A stretch of DNA of 64,000 bases from Hyphomicrobiales bacterium (GCA_027489955.1 JAIXYZ010000013.1:682001-746000); one strand, 5' to 3'; numbered from the stretch's first letter, positions 48,765-57,801 are shown. Program-made: numbers and translations. Notes: generated by a model not told the origin, from the sequence alone.

Positions 48765-48821
48765 TTGACAGGCCTCATGCGTTTGGCACATGGAAGAGGC
48801 ATCTGGAAAGGCAATCCAGAT
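48765..48821 (+). promoter_or_regulatory. Candidate IclR-operon promoter and operator
   Basis: TTGACA at 48765-48770 with a poor -10 (ACATGG, 48788-48793), then a perfect 7-bp inverted repeat ATCTGGA (48801-48807) / TCCAGAT (48815-48821), centred about 43 bp after the -35 box. It contains TGGAAA like the tctC-side repeat. Confidence 0.45.
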
Positions 48822-49085
48822 TAATAAGGGTGCAGGCACACAAGCCGCATCCGCGGGAAACGGGCGGTCCGCGAGGGCTGCGCACAAGGAGAATCGCGTG
48901 ATGCCCCATGGCGCATCCCGATGCGGACAGTCGACGCCATCGAGCGCTCTGCTGCCAGTCCTGCTTTCGGTCCGCCGCGCAGAGCGGCTGGCGCGCTTCG
49001 CGCTTCGTCCCGTAGCCTCGCGCGCCGCAGGCGGTATCGGTCATGCTTGGCCGCTGATCTGACGGAGCCGAATCGAGGACACCCC

Positions 49086-49898
49086 ATGTCGAATTTTTCC
49101 GCATCCTCCGCCGAACGGTGCCTGGCCATCCTGGAACTGCTCGTCAACGAGCCGGGTGGCCTGGCCCTGTCCATCATCGCCCAGCGCCTGTCGCTGCCCG
49201 TCAGCGCGACGCACCGGCTGCTCGGCGTCTTGGTCGCGCGTCGCTACGTGCGCCAGGACCCGGTTTCGGAGGTCTACGAGGCGACGATGACCGTCGCGGC
49301 GCTCGGCATGAGGCTTCTGGCGGGCACCAATCTCAGCGAGATCTGCCAGCCGATCATGGACGAACTGGCCGCGCAGACGGGCGAGCTCGTCCGCCTCTCG
49401 GTGCTCGAGGACAGCCGGCTGACCTGGGTGGCCAAGGCGCAGGGTGCCCGCACCTCGATCCGCTACGACCCGATCAGCGGCCGCGATGTCCCGCTTCACG
49501 TCACCGCCATGGGCAAGGCCTGGCTCGCCACGCTGCCTGAGGACGAGGCGGTGCGCCTTGTGCTGGACCGCGGCTTCGGCGGGGATCTCATCGGCCCGCG
49601 CGCCATCCGCACGGTCGAGGCGCTGCGCGACGAATTGCGGCTGACCCGCGACCGGGGCTTCGCCCTGGTCGTGGAGGAGGCGGAGGAGGGGATCTCCGCC
49701 ATTTCCATGGTCGTTCGCGATGCCTCCCGCCGTGACCGTCCGGTCGTCGGCGCGCTGGCCGTCGCCGGCCCCACCTTCCGCCTCGATCACGACCGGCTGG
49801 TCGGCTTCGCGCCCCAGCTCCGGGCCGCGGTCGAGGAAATGGGCCGGCTCTGGCCGGCCCGCGCCTACCACGCCCAGATGACCGGAGACGTTGCGTGA
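49086..49898 (+). CDS. IclR family transcriptional regulator
   Basis: 270 residues from ATG 49086 (GAGGA upstream). An N-terminal winged helix (AERCLAILELLVNEPGGLAL, LSLPVSATHRLLGVL) and a C-terminal effector domain (HVTAMGKAWLATLPE, GFALVVEEAEEGISAIS). It is the first gene of the catabolic operon and divergent from tctCBA; the likely job is substrate-dependent control of both. Its stop overlaps the next start as GTGA. Confidence 0.92.
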   Translation: MSNFSASSAERCLAILELLVNEPGGLALSIIAQRLSLPVSATHRLLGVLVARRYVRQDPVSEVYEATMTVAALGMRLLAGTNLSEICQPIMDELAAQTGELVRLSVLEDSRLTWVAKAQGARTSIRYDPISGRDVPLHVTAMGKAWLATLPEDEAVRLVLDRGFGGDLIGPRAIRTVEALRDELRLTRDRGFALVVEEAEEGISAISMVVRDASRRDRPVVGALAVAGPTFRLDHDRLVGFAPQLRAAVEEMGRLWPARAYHAQMTGDVA

Positions 49899-50734
49899 AC
49901 GTGACTGCCCCCGCCACCCTTGCCGCCGACGAGGTCGCCTTCGTCTCCGGCAGGACCCGCCTCTATGGCATCGTCGGCCATCCGATCGAGCAGGTTCGCT
50001 CGCCGGAAATGGTCACGGCCGAGCTCCATGGACGCGGAGCCGACGCGATCCTGCTCCCGATCCACGTTCTGCCGGAGGACTTCGACACCGTCCTGCCGAA
50101 CCTGCTGAAAGTGGCCAATCTCGACGGCCTCATCTTCACGATTCCCTTCAAGGCCGCGGCCCTCGCCCTGTGCGACGAGCTCGGGCCGCAGGCGTCGGTG
50201 GTCGGCGCGATCAACGCCCTGACGCGGCGCGAAGGCGGCGGCTGGAAGGGCGAGATCTTCGACGGACTGGGCTGCGTGGAAGGGTTCCGCAGGCGCGGCA
50301 TTCCCTTCGCGGGCCGCCGCGTGATGCTCATCGGCACTGGCGGCGCAGGCTCGGCCATCGGTGTCGCCGTGGCGTTCCAGAAGCCGCAATCCATCCGCGT
50401 GTTCGACATGGACGAAGGCCGTTCGCGCGATCTCGCGGAGCGCATCGCCAAGGTCGATCCGGCCATTCGCGTGGAGATCGGCGCGCCGACGGTGGACGAC
50501 ATCGACATCCTGCTGAACGCCTCTCCGGTCGGCATGCTCGGCGATCCGCGCCGTCCCATCGCCGCCGAGACGCTGCCCGCTTCGCTCACCGTCTTCGACG
50601 CCATCGTGAAGCCCGAGACCACGCCGCTGCTGGCGCTGGCGGAATCCTGCGGCTGCACGGTCGTGCGCGGCCGCGAGATGATGCGCGGCCAGATCGCGTC
50701 GATCGTCGACTATTTCGGCCACGCCCGCGCCTGA
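49895..50734 (+). CDS. AroE-like (shikimate dehydrogenase family) NAD(P)-dependent dehydrogenase
   Basis: 279 residues from GTG 49895. The fold is AroE: YGIVGHPIEQVRSPEM near 24-39, TIPFK with the catalytic lysine (Lys86), Asn107, the catalytic aspartate (Asp123 in IFDGLG) and a Rossmann loop GTGGAGSA (147-154). Several shikimate contacts differ from E. coli AroE: the first serine of S-x-S is Val34, the asparagine before T-x-P is Ile80, and the residue before the catalytic aspartate is Phe122. Location in a sugar-acid operon argues for a catabolic dehydrogenase on another hydroxy acid rather than aromatic amino acid synthesis. Confidence 0.8.
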   Translation: MNVTAPATLAADEVAFVSGRTRLYGIVGHPIEQVRSPEMVTAELHGRGADAILLPIHVLPEDFDTVLPNLLKVANLDGLIFTIPFKAAALALCDELGPQASVVGAINALTRREGGGWKGEIFDGLGCVEGFRRRGIPFAGRRVMLIGTGGAGSAIGVAVAFQKPQSIRVFDMDEGRSRDLAERIAKVDPAIRVEIGAPTVDDIDILLNASPVGMLGDPRRPIAAETLPASLTVFDAIVKPETTPLLALAESCGCTVVRGREMMRGQIASIVDYFGHARA

Positions 50735-50776
50735 TCGGCCGGCGGCCCCCCTTTTCGGACCAGAAGGATAAGAACC

Positions 50777-51646
50777 ATGAAGTTTCTTCGTTACGGTCAG
50801 CCCGGCGCCGAGAAGCCCGGTGTCCTGGACGCCGACGGCCGCATCCGCGACCTGTCCGCCCGCATCCGCGATTTCGCCCCCGATACGCTGGCCGACGGCA
50901 GCTTCGCGCGCCTGGCCTCGACGCTGACGGCGTCCGAGATCGCCGCCCTGCCGGTCGTGTCCGGCGAGCCGCGCATCGGACCGTGCCTGTCGCGCGTCGC
51001 GAACTTCATCGCCATCGGCCTGAACTATGCCGAGCACGCCACCGAGACCGACGCCGAGATTCCCGAGGAGCCCATCCTGTTCAACAAGGCGCCGTCCTGC
51101 ATCACGGGGCCTTATGACGACGTGTTCATTCCGCCGGGCTCGGACAAGACCGACTGGGAAGTCGAGCTCGCCTTCGTCATCGGCAAGGGCGGCACGTTCA
51201 TCGAGGAGAAGGACGCTCTCTCGCACGTCGCGGCCTATTTCATCTGCAACGACGTGTCGGAGCGGGGCTACCAGCTCGATCGCGGCGGCCAGTGGGTCAA
51301 GGGCAAGTGCTTCCCGAGCTTCGGCCCGATCGGCCCGTGGCTCGTCACGCCCGACGAGATCGCCGACATCCAGAACGTTCGCCTCTGGATGGAGGTGAAC
51401 GGTGAGCGGGTGCAGAACTCGTCCACCAAGACGATGATCTTCCCCATCGCGCATCTGGTCTCCTACCTCTCGCGCTTCATGATCCTGGAGCCGGGCGACG
51501 TCGTCACCACCGGCACGCCCCCCGGCGTCGGCCTCGGCTTCAAGCCGCCGCGCTATCTCAAGGCGGGCGACGTGATGCGCCTCGGCATCGACGGGCTGGG
51601 CGAGCAGAAGCAGACGACCCGCGCCTGGGCCGCCAACGCCGCCTGA
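50777..51646 (+). CDS. Fumarylacetoacetate hydrolase (FAH) family protein
   Basis: 289 residues. The FAH core is seen in IAIGLNYAEHATE, the metal-binding acids of DWEVELAFVIG and the segment GKCFPSFGPIGPWLVTP, then TGTPPGVGLG. This subgroup includes diketo-deoxy-sugar-acid hydrolases and acylpyruvases, which cleave a C-C bond next to a carbonyl. AAGGA precedes the ATG. It is an extra enzyme relative to the minimal erythronate pathway. Confidence 0.9.
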   Translation: MKFLRYGQPGAEKPGVLDADGRIRDLSARIRDFAPDTLADGSFARLASTLTASEIAALPVVSGEPRIGPCLSRVANFIAIGLNYAEHATETDAEIPEEPILFNKAPSCITGPYDDVFIPPGSDKTDWEVELAFVIGKGGTFIEEKDALSHVAAYFICNDVSERGYQLDRGGQWVKGKCFPSFGPIGPWLVTPDEIADIQNVRLWMEVNGERVQNSSTKTMIFPIAHLVSYLSRFMILEPGDVVTTGTPPGVGLGFKPPRYLKAGDVMRLGIDGLGEQKQTTRAWAANAA

Positions 51647-51703
51647 GCCATGGGCCGGCGCGCAGCCGGCCCAACCCTTCGTTACGACCAGGGAGGCGCA
51701 TTC

Positions 51704-52678
51704 ATGCGCATCGTGATCCTCGGCGCGGCCGGCATGATCGGCCGCAAGCTCGCGCTTCGCCTCGGCGCGCTCGGCGCGCTCGCCGCCCGGCCCGTCACCG
51801 GCATGCTGCTGGTCGACCGGATCGAGCCGCAGGGGCTTGCCGCCCCCTTCGCCGTGGAGACGCGCGCCGCCGACATCACCGATCCGGCGGCCCTGGCGGA
51901 TCTCGCCGCCTGGCGCCCCGATGCGGTGTTCCACCTGGCGGCCATCGTTTCGGGCGAGGCGGAGGCCGACTTCGAGCGCGGCTACGCGGTGAACCTCGAC
52001 GCGACGCGGCACCTTCTTGACGCGCTGAAGGCGGCGCAATGCCGTCCGCGCCTCGTTTTCGCATCCTCGCTGGCTGTCTACGGCGTGCCGCTGCCGGATG
52101 TCGTGCCCGACGACTTCAACCTGACGCCGCGTTCGTCCTATGGCGCCCAGAAGGCCATCGGCGAGCTGCTGGTCGCCGATTATTCCCGCAAGGGTTTCGT
52201 CGACGGAATCTCGCTGCGGCTGCCGACCATTGTCGTGCGGCCGGGCGCGCCCAACCGGGCCGCCTCCAGCTTCCTGTCGGGCATCATCCGCGAGCCGCTG
52301 AACGGCCTGTCCGCTGCCCTGCCGGTCAAGCGGTCGATGCGGACCTGGATCGCGTCGCCCTCCGTCGCGATCGAGAGCCTGATCCATGCCGCCGGGCTGA
52401 CGCCCGAGGAGGCCGCGTCCGCCCGCTCGCTTACGGGCCGGGGCATTTCCGTCACCGTCGACGAGATGATCGACGCGCTGCGCGAAGTCGCCGGCGCGGC
52501 CGTCGTGGCGCGCATCCAGGACCAGCCCGATCCGGCGATCGAGCGGATCGTCGCGTCCTGGCCTCAGGCCTTCGCGGTCGACGCGGCCACGCGGCTCGGC
52601 TTCCCCGTCGATGGCGGCATGAAGGCCATCATCGAGGCCTATATCGCCGAGGAACTCGGCGGCCGCCGGGCGGCCTGA
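51704..52678 (+). CDS. denD: D-erythronate dehydrogenase
   Basis: 324 residues from ATG 51704 (GGGAGG upstream). Extended SDR: NAD loop GAAGMIGRKLA, serine in FASSLAVYG and the catalytic YGAQK. Matches DenD, which oxidises D-erythronate to 2-oxo-tetronate. Followed 4 nt later by otnK. Substrate is assigned from family and neighbours; a related C4 acid is possible. Confidence 0.88.
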   Translation: MRIVILGAAGMIGRKLALRLGALGALAARPVTGMLLVDRIEPQGLAAPFAVETRAADITDPAALADLAAWRPDAVFHLAAIVSGEAEADFERGYAVNLDATRHLLDALKAAQCRPRLVFASSLAVYGVPLPDVVPDDFNLTPRSSYGAQKAIGELLVADYSRKGFVDGISLRLPTIVVRPGAPNRAASSFLSGIIREPLNGLSAALPVKRSMRTWIASPSVAIESLIHAAGLTPEEAASARSLTGRGISVTVDEMIDALREVAGAAVVARIQDQPDPAIERIVASWPQAFAVDAATRLGFPVDGGMKAIIEAYIAEELGGRRAA

Positions 52679-52682
52679 CGCG

Positions 52683-53942
52683 ATGCTCATCGGCTGCATC
52701 GCGGACGACTTCACCGGCGCGTCCGACATCGCCAACACGCTCGCCAGGGGCGGGCTGGCCACCATGCAGTTCAACGGCGTACCAAAAGGTACCGCGCCGG
52801 AGGGCTGCCAGGCGGGCGTGGTCTCCCTGAAGACGCGATCGATCGCGCCCGTGGATGCGGTGACGCAGTCCCTGGCCGCTCTGGCCTGGCTGCGCGCCCA
52901 GGGCTGCCGGCAGATCGTCTTCAAGTACTGCTCCACCTTTGATTCCACGCCCGAGGGCAATATCGGCCCGGTGGCGGAGGCGCTCGCCAATGCGCTGGGC
53001 GTCAAGGGCGTGGTGGTGTGCCCGGCCTTCCCGGGCGCGGGGCGCCGCGTCTATCAGGGTCACCTGTTCGTCCATGACCGGCTCCTCAGCGAGTCGGGAA
53101 TGGAGCGCCACCCCCTGACGCCGATGACCGATCCGGACATCCGGCGCTGGCTCCGGCGCCAGACCAAGGGGGAGGTGGGGTTCGTGCCGGCCGAGACGGT
53201 GCGGCACGGCGGCAGGTCCATCGCGCTCGCCCTGCGGGATGCGGCGGCCGCCGGCCGGACGCTGGTCGTGGTCGACGCCACGTCGGATGCGGACCTCATC
53301 GCCATCGGCGAGGCCTGCGACGGCGCGGCCCTCGTCACCGGCGGGTCCGGCGTCGCCCTTGGTCTGGCGGCCAATTTCGTGCGCGCCGGGGCGCTGTCGC
53401 CGCGGCCGCCCGTTCCGGTGGCGGCGCAGGGCCCGGCCGTCGTCATCGCCGGCAGCTGCTCCGGCGCCACCCGCGGCCAGGTCGAGGTCCATGCGCGGGA
53501 CCATCCTGCCCATCGGATCGAGGTGTCGCGCGTGCTGGAGGGAACGCTCTCCCCCGCGGACATGGCCAGCCAGCTCTGGGACGAGCGTGACCGGCTGCCC
53601 ATGGTCTATTCGTCCGAGGATCCCGAGGCCGTCGCGGGCCGTCAGGCGCGGTATGGCCGGGAGGTCGTGGCCGGCGCTTTGGAGCACTTCTTCGGAAGTC
53701 TGGCCGTCTCCCTCGTCGATGCGGGCTTCCGCAGGCTGGTCGTGGCCGGCGGCGAGACGTCCGGAGCGGTCGTCACCGCCCTTGCGGCGCCCGCCCTGCG
53801 CATCGGCCCGGAGATCGACCCCGGCGTTCCCGCCTTGCAAAGCACGGGCGAGCCCGGCATCGGTATCGCGCTGAAGTCGGGAAATTTCGGCGGCCCCGAT
53901 TTCTTCGTGCGCGCCGCTGCCGCCCTGGGAGACGGGACGTGA
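52683..53942 (+). CDS. otnK: 3-oxo-tetronate kinase (DUF1537)
   Basis: 419 residues. The N-terminal substrate domain starts IGCIADDFTGASDIAN; the C-terminal nucleotide domain has VIAGSCSGATRGQV and VVAGGETSGAVV. Phosphorylates 3-oxo-tetronate to the 4-phosphate. Its stop overlaps the otnC GTG start. Confidence 0.92.
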   Translation: MLIGCIADDFTGASDIANTLARGGLATMQFNGVPKGTAPEGCQAGVVSLKTRSIAPVDAVTQSLAALAWLRAQGCRQIVFKYCSTFDSTPEGNIGPVAEALANALGVKGVVVCPAFPGAGRRVYQGHLFVHDRLLSESGMERHPLTPMTDPDIRRWLRRQTKGEVGFVPAETVRHGGRSIALALRDAAAAGRTLVVVDATSDADLIAIGEACDGAALVTGGSGVALGLAANFVRAGALSPRPPVPVAAQGPAVVIAGSCSGATRGQVEVHARDHPAHRIEVSRVLEGTLSPADMASQLWDERDRLPMVYSSEDPEAVAGRQARYGREVVAGALEHFFGSLAVSLVDAGFRRLVVAGGETSGAVVTALAAPALRIGPEIDPGVPALQSTGEPGIGIALKSGNFGGPDFFVRAAAALGDGT

Positions 53943-54571
53943 CGGCCGATCCGCGCGAGGCGCTCTGCCGCTGGGCGAAGTCCCTGTTCGACCGTGGCCT
54001 GTCGCCGGGCTCTTCCGGCAACATCACCTGCCGGTTCGAGGACGGCTTCCTCGCAACGCCCACCAATTCCTGCCTCGGCTTTCTCGATCCGCAGAGGCTC
54101 TCGGTGCTCGACGCGGAGGGCCGGCACCTGTCGGGCGACAAGCCGACGAAGGAATTGCCGCTGCATCTGGCCTATTACCGCGCGCGGCCATCCGCCGGCG
54201 CGGTCGTGCATCTTCACTCCACCTACGCGACGGCCCTGTCCTGCCTCGCCGACACGGACCCCGAAGACGCGATCCCGCCGATCACGCCCTACATCGCCAT
54301 GCGCGTCGGCCGGGTGCCGGTCCTGCCATACACCCATCCCGGCTCGGCGAACGTGGCGCCCCTGATCGAAAACCGGGCGGCCGACCACGCGGCGGTCCTG
54401 CTGGCCAATCACGGCCCCGTCGTCGCCGGGACAAGCCTCGACAGCGCGGTCTTCGCCGCCGAGGAACTGGAGGAGACCGCAAAGCTCCTCGTGCTGACGC
54501 GGGGTCTTGCGGTCCGCCGGCTGGACGAGGCAACCGTGGCGGCGCTCCAGTCTCTCTATCGGCTGAGGTGA
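53939..54571 (+). CDS. otnC: 3-oxo-tetronate 4-phosphate decarboxylase (class II aldolase family)
   Basis: 210 residues from GTG 53939. Class II aldolase/adducin fold with SGNITCR, the metal histidines in VVHLHSTYATALS and NHGPVV. Expected to release CO2 and give dihydroxyacetone phosphate. Overlaps otnK by 4 nt and is followed 3 nt later by otnI. Confidence 0.9.
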   Translation: MTADPREALCRWAKSLFDRGLSPGSSGNITCRFEDGFLATPTNSCLGFLDPQRLSVLDAEGRHLSGDKPTKELPLHLAYYRARPSAGAVVHLHSTYATALSCLADTDPEDAIPPITPYIAMRVGRVPVLPYTHPGSANVAPLIENRAADHAAVLLANHGPVVAGTSLDSAVFAAEELEETAKLLVLTRGLAVRRLDEATVAALQSLYRLR

Positions 54572-54574
54572 GAA

Positions 54575-55354
54575 ATGCCGCGCTTTTCCGCCAACGTCGC
54601 CTTCCTCTTCGCCGATGTGCCATTCCTCGAGCGCTTCAGCCGGGCGGCCGCCGCCGGCTTCCGCGCGGTGGAATTCCATTTCCCCTATGACCATCCGGCT
54701 GCGGAGATCCGCGCGCTCGTGGATCGCCACGGCCTCGCCGTGACGGCGCTCAACACCGCGCCGGGCGATGTGGAGGCGGGCGAATTCGGCCTGGCGGCGC
54801 TGCGCGGGCGCGAGGAGCATTTCGACCGGCAGTTCGACCGCGCCCTGGACTACGCCGTCGCGCTCGACTGTCCGGCGATCCACGTGCTGTCCGGCGTCGT
54901 TCCGGAGGACGGCCGCGAGGCTGCGTTGCGGACCTTTTCGGCCAACCTGGCGCGGGTCGCGCCGCGCGCATCCGCCGTGGGCAAGACGATCCTGGTGGAG
55001 CCGCTGAACACGCGCGACCGCCCGGGCTACCTCTTCTCCACCTCCGATGCGGTCGTCGCCTTTCTCGCAAGGCTCGGCCAGCCGAACGTGAAGCTGATGT
55101 TCGACTGCTACCACGTGCAAATCATGGAGGGGGACCTCATCACCCGGCTGCGGCGCCACTGGCCCCGCATCGGCCACGTGCAGGTCGCGTCGGTTCCCGA
55201 CCGGGCGGAGCCCGACACGGGCGAGATCGCGTATCCCGCCATCTTCGCGGAACTCGACCGCCTCGGCTACAAGGGCCATGTGGGCGCCGAGTACCGGCCC
55301 GCCGGACGCACCGAGGACGGTCTTGCCTGGATGGCGCCCTGGCGCGAGGAATAG
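54575..55354 (+). CDS. otnI: 2-oxo-tetronate isomerase (hydroxypyruvate isomerase family)
   Basis: 259 residues. TIM-barrel isomerase: PRFSANVAFLFADVPFLERF at the start, then KTILVEPLNTRDRPGYL and VKLMFDCYHVQIMEGDL, as in Hyi/OtnI. Interconverts 2-oxo- and 3-oxo-tetronate, linking DenD to OtnK. Last gene of the operon; no strong terminator follows. Confidence 0.9.
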   Translation: MPRFSANVAFLFADVPFLERFSRAAAAGFRAVEFHFPYDHPAAEIRALVDRHGLAVTALNTAPGDVEAGEFGLAALRGREEHFDRQFDRALDYAVALDCPAIHVLSGVVPEDGREAALRTFSANLARVAPRASAVGKTILVEPLNTRDRPGYLFSTSDAVVAFLARLGQPNVKLMFDCYHVQIMEGDLITRLRRHWPRIGHVQVASVPDRAEPDTGEIAYPAIFAELDRLGYKGHVGAEYRPAGRTEDGLAWMAPWREE

Positions 55355-55436
55355 CCCTCGCGCCGCGGTTCGGGTAATGCCACGACCGTGACCGTGGACA
55401 GCGAACCCGCACCGCCCTGTGCGCGTTAGGCGAGGG

Positions 55437-56270
55437 ATGACACAGGATAATCAGCGCGAGAGCGCACGCCGGGAGCACGGCCCCTCGGGGCTCACGGGGG
55501 AGGCTGCGCCCGCGCGCGGACGCGGGCGCACCGTGCGCGTCGTCACCTACAATGTGCGGCGCTGCCTCGGCGTGGACGGGCAATTGTCGCCCCAGCGGAT
55601 CGGCGAGGTTCTGGCGGCCTTCGAGCCGGACATCGTGGCGATGCAGGAGCTCGATATCCGCCGGCCGCGGACCCGCGGCGTCGACCAGGCGCAGGCCATC
55701 GCCGATCATCTGAGCATGAGCCTGCACTTCCATCCCGTTCTGCACGTGATGGAGGAGCGCTACGGCGATGCCGTGCTGACCCATCTTCCCTCGCGGCTGG
55801 TGCACACCGCCGCGCTTCCGGCCCCGGAACGGCTCAAGCGGATCGAGCCGCGCGGGGCGCTGTGGGTCGAGGTGGACGTGGCCGGGATCAAGCTGCAGGT
55901 CATCAACACCCATCTGGGGCTCGTCGGCCGCGAGCGCGTCATGCAGGCGCGGGAGCTGCTGGGGCCGGACTGGATGGGCCATCCCGATTGCCGCGATCCC
56001 GCGATTCTCGTCGGCGATCTCAACGCGCCGCCCCGCTCGGCGGCCTATCGGCTCCTCACACGCCACTTGACCGATGCGCAGCTGTCCCCGCCGGGGCGCA
56101 GGCCGCGGCGCACGTTCCCCGTGCGCTGGCCGGTCCTGCGGCTGGATCACGTCATGTTCCGGGGACCCGTGGAGGTCGAGCACGTGGAGGTGCCGCGCCA
56201 CGGCCTGGTGGCCCTGGCCTCCGATCACCTGCCTCTGGTCGTCGACCTGCGGCTCGGTACGGACCGATAG
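55437..56270 (+). CDS. Endonuclease/exonuclease/phosphatase family protein
   Basis: 277 residues from ATG 55437 (GTG 55419 is also in frame). All EEP motifs are present: TYNVRRCLG, AMQELD, INTHLG, GDLNAPP and the late SDHLPL. Cytosolic in appearance. It faces a phospholipase D-like gene, an arrangement often seen in Rhizobiales; the substrate could be a phosphodiester in lipid or nucleic acid. Confidence 0.88.
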   Translation: MTQDNQRESARREHGPSGLTGEAAPARGRGRTVRVVTYNVRRCLGVDGQLSPQRIGEVLAAFEPDIVAMQELDIRRPRTRGVDQAQAIADHLSMSLHFHPVLHVMEERYGDAVLTHLPSRLVHTAALPAPERLKRIEPRGALWVEVDVAGIKLQVINTHLGLVGRERVMQARELLGPDWMGHPDCRDPAILVGDLNAPPRSAAYRLLTRHLTDAQLSPPGRRPRRTFPVRWPVLRLDHVMFRGPVEVEHVEVPRHGLVALASDHLPLVVDLRLGTDR

Positions 56271-56298
56271 CGGTCCGCGCCGGCCGGCCTGGTCAGGG

Positions 56299-57801
56299 CT
56301 AGAGGTCCCGCTCGATCCGCGCCGTTGCGCGCCGCCATGGCTTCCACGCGTCGGAATGCGCCATCGGATCGAACAGGTGGAGCCGCGCCGCGAGCGTATG
56401 CAGCAGCGAGGGCTTGCCGGGATCGACCGGCGAGAGCCGGCGCGAGGGGCCATCGTCGAGCAGGGCGACCGCTTCGGCCAGCGTCCGGTCGCGGCAGGCC
56501 TCGATCACCTCGTCCGGCGTCCGGCGCAGATAATGGCCGATCAGGTCCGCGCGGAAGCGGGCGATAGCCTCCCGCGCCTTTTCCCCGTCCGGGCCGTCCG
56601 CCGCCTCGATCGCGACGTCACACTCGGTATCGTAGCCCATGGACCTGTTGTTGATGTTGGTCGAGCCGATGCGCAGCAGGCGGTCGTCGATGATAGCGAT
56701 CTTGGAATGGACGATGACGTTCCGTCCGCTGGATGTGCGGGGGGCGAGCGCGCTGAAGCGGCCGTGGACGTCGGCATCGCGCAGACGGGAGACGAGCATG
56801 TCCCGCGGGCTGTCCATCGTCAGCGCGTCCATCGTGCCGGGGCTGTTGCCGGAGCAGATGAGCACGATTTCGGGCCCGTTCGGCTCCTTCAGGCGCTTCA
56901 CCAGCGCGTCCGCCATCAGGCCGGACGCGAAATACTGGTTCTCCAGCACGATGAGATCCTGCGCCGCGGCGATGGCCGTCTCATGCAGCGCCTCGTTCTC
57001 GCGCACCTCGCCGCCGCCATACCATTCCGGCTGCGTCCGGCTGATGCCGATTTCCGCGTCGGCGAGCATAGGGGTCGCCTCGATGGGCCACGGGCTTTCG
57101 CCGATGGCCGGCACAGCATCGGCCATCTTCTCGCCGCCCGCACGGTGCCAGCGGTCACGCACGAGTTCGCCCAGGGCGATTGCGGCGTCACCTTCCATGA
57201 GCATCATCACGTCGTGGCGCGGCGGGCAGATCTTGCCCGAAGGCACGCGCCGGCGCGGGTCCTGGTCGATGTGCTCCCGGCTGTCCCAGCGGTTGGGCGC
57301 GAAGTCCATGCCGCCGCAGAAGGCGATGCGATCGTCCACGACGAGGATTTTCTGGTGATGGCAGGCGCTGCCGGGCAGGTTGCCGTCGACCCGGAACAGG
57401 ATGCGCTCGTCGAGCCAGCCGTACTTGGCGCGGTGCGGGAACCAGTTATGGGCGGCCGCGATGAAGAGCGGCACGTCCCAGATGAGGAGGCGCACGTCCA
57501 GCGCCGGGTTGGCCGCCACCGCGTGATTGAGCACCTCGCCGATCGTGTCGGGCACGCCGGGACGGCCATTGCTTGGCTCCAGCCGGGTGCGGGCATCGAA
57601 CTGCCAGCCGGCCAGGAAGACCGAGCGCTTCGCGTTGAGGATGGCCGACTTGGCGGCCGAGAAATAGGCCTCGCCATCCATCATGACCGCGATCCGGTCG
57701 GCCCGTTCCGTCCGCCAGCACGTGCGCCCGGGGACCAGGATCGGGCTGCGCTCCGGCGTCACATCGGCATCGTCGATCCGCATGGCGAGTGCCCCGTTCA
57801 T
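56299..57801 (-). CDS. Phospholipase D-like phosphatidyltransferase
   Basis: 500 residues. Two HKD motifs: HHQKILVVDDRIAFCGGMD and HSKIAIIDDRLLRIGSTN, so the phosphodiester-transfer chemistry is intact. It has no clear signal peptide or membrane helix. Family members include cardiolipin synthase-like enzymes. The start overlaps the VTT gene stop as TGATG. Confidence 0.9.
   Translation of the reverse strand: MNGALAMRIDDADVTPERSPILVPGRTCWRTERADRIAVMMDGEAYFSAAKSAILNAKRSVFLAGWQFDARTRLEPSNGRPGVPDTIGEVLNHAVAANPALDVRLLIWDVPLFIAAAHNWFPHRAKYGWLDERILFRVDGNLPGSACHHQKILVVDDRIAFCGGMDFAPNRWDSREHIDQDPRRRVPSGKICPPRHDVMMLMEGDAAIALGELVRDRWHRAGGEKMADAVPAIGESPWPIEATPMLADAEIGISRTQPEWYGGGEVRENEALHETAIAAAQDLIVLENQYFASGLMADALVKRLKEPNGPEIVLICSGNSPGTMDALTMDSPRDMLVSRLRDADVHGRFSALAPRTSSGRNVIVHSKIAIIDDRLLRIGSTNINNRSMGYDTECDVAIEAADGPDGEKAREAIARFRADLIGHYLRRTPDEVIEACRDRTLAEAVALLDDGPSRRLSPVDPGKPSLLHTLAARLHLFDPMAHSDAWKPWRRATARIERDL

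Larger units (their letters stand above)
48605..49085. other. 481-nt divergent control region between tctC and the IclR gene
   Basis: No convincing gene; an open frame at 48790-49062 lacks a ribosome-binding site and family resemblance. The AT-rich first 230 nt hold two opposed promoter-like boxes and two inverted repeats, listed separately. The remaining 250 nt is a long leader for the regulator mRNA in which I see nothing definite. Confidence 0.6.

Noticed and set aside
48790-49062. A 90-codon open frame in the leader of the IclR gene
   Set aside because: No ribosome-binding site and no recognisable sequence; it overlaps the predicted operator.
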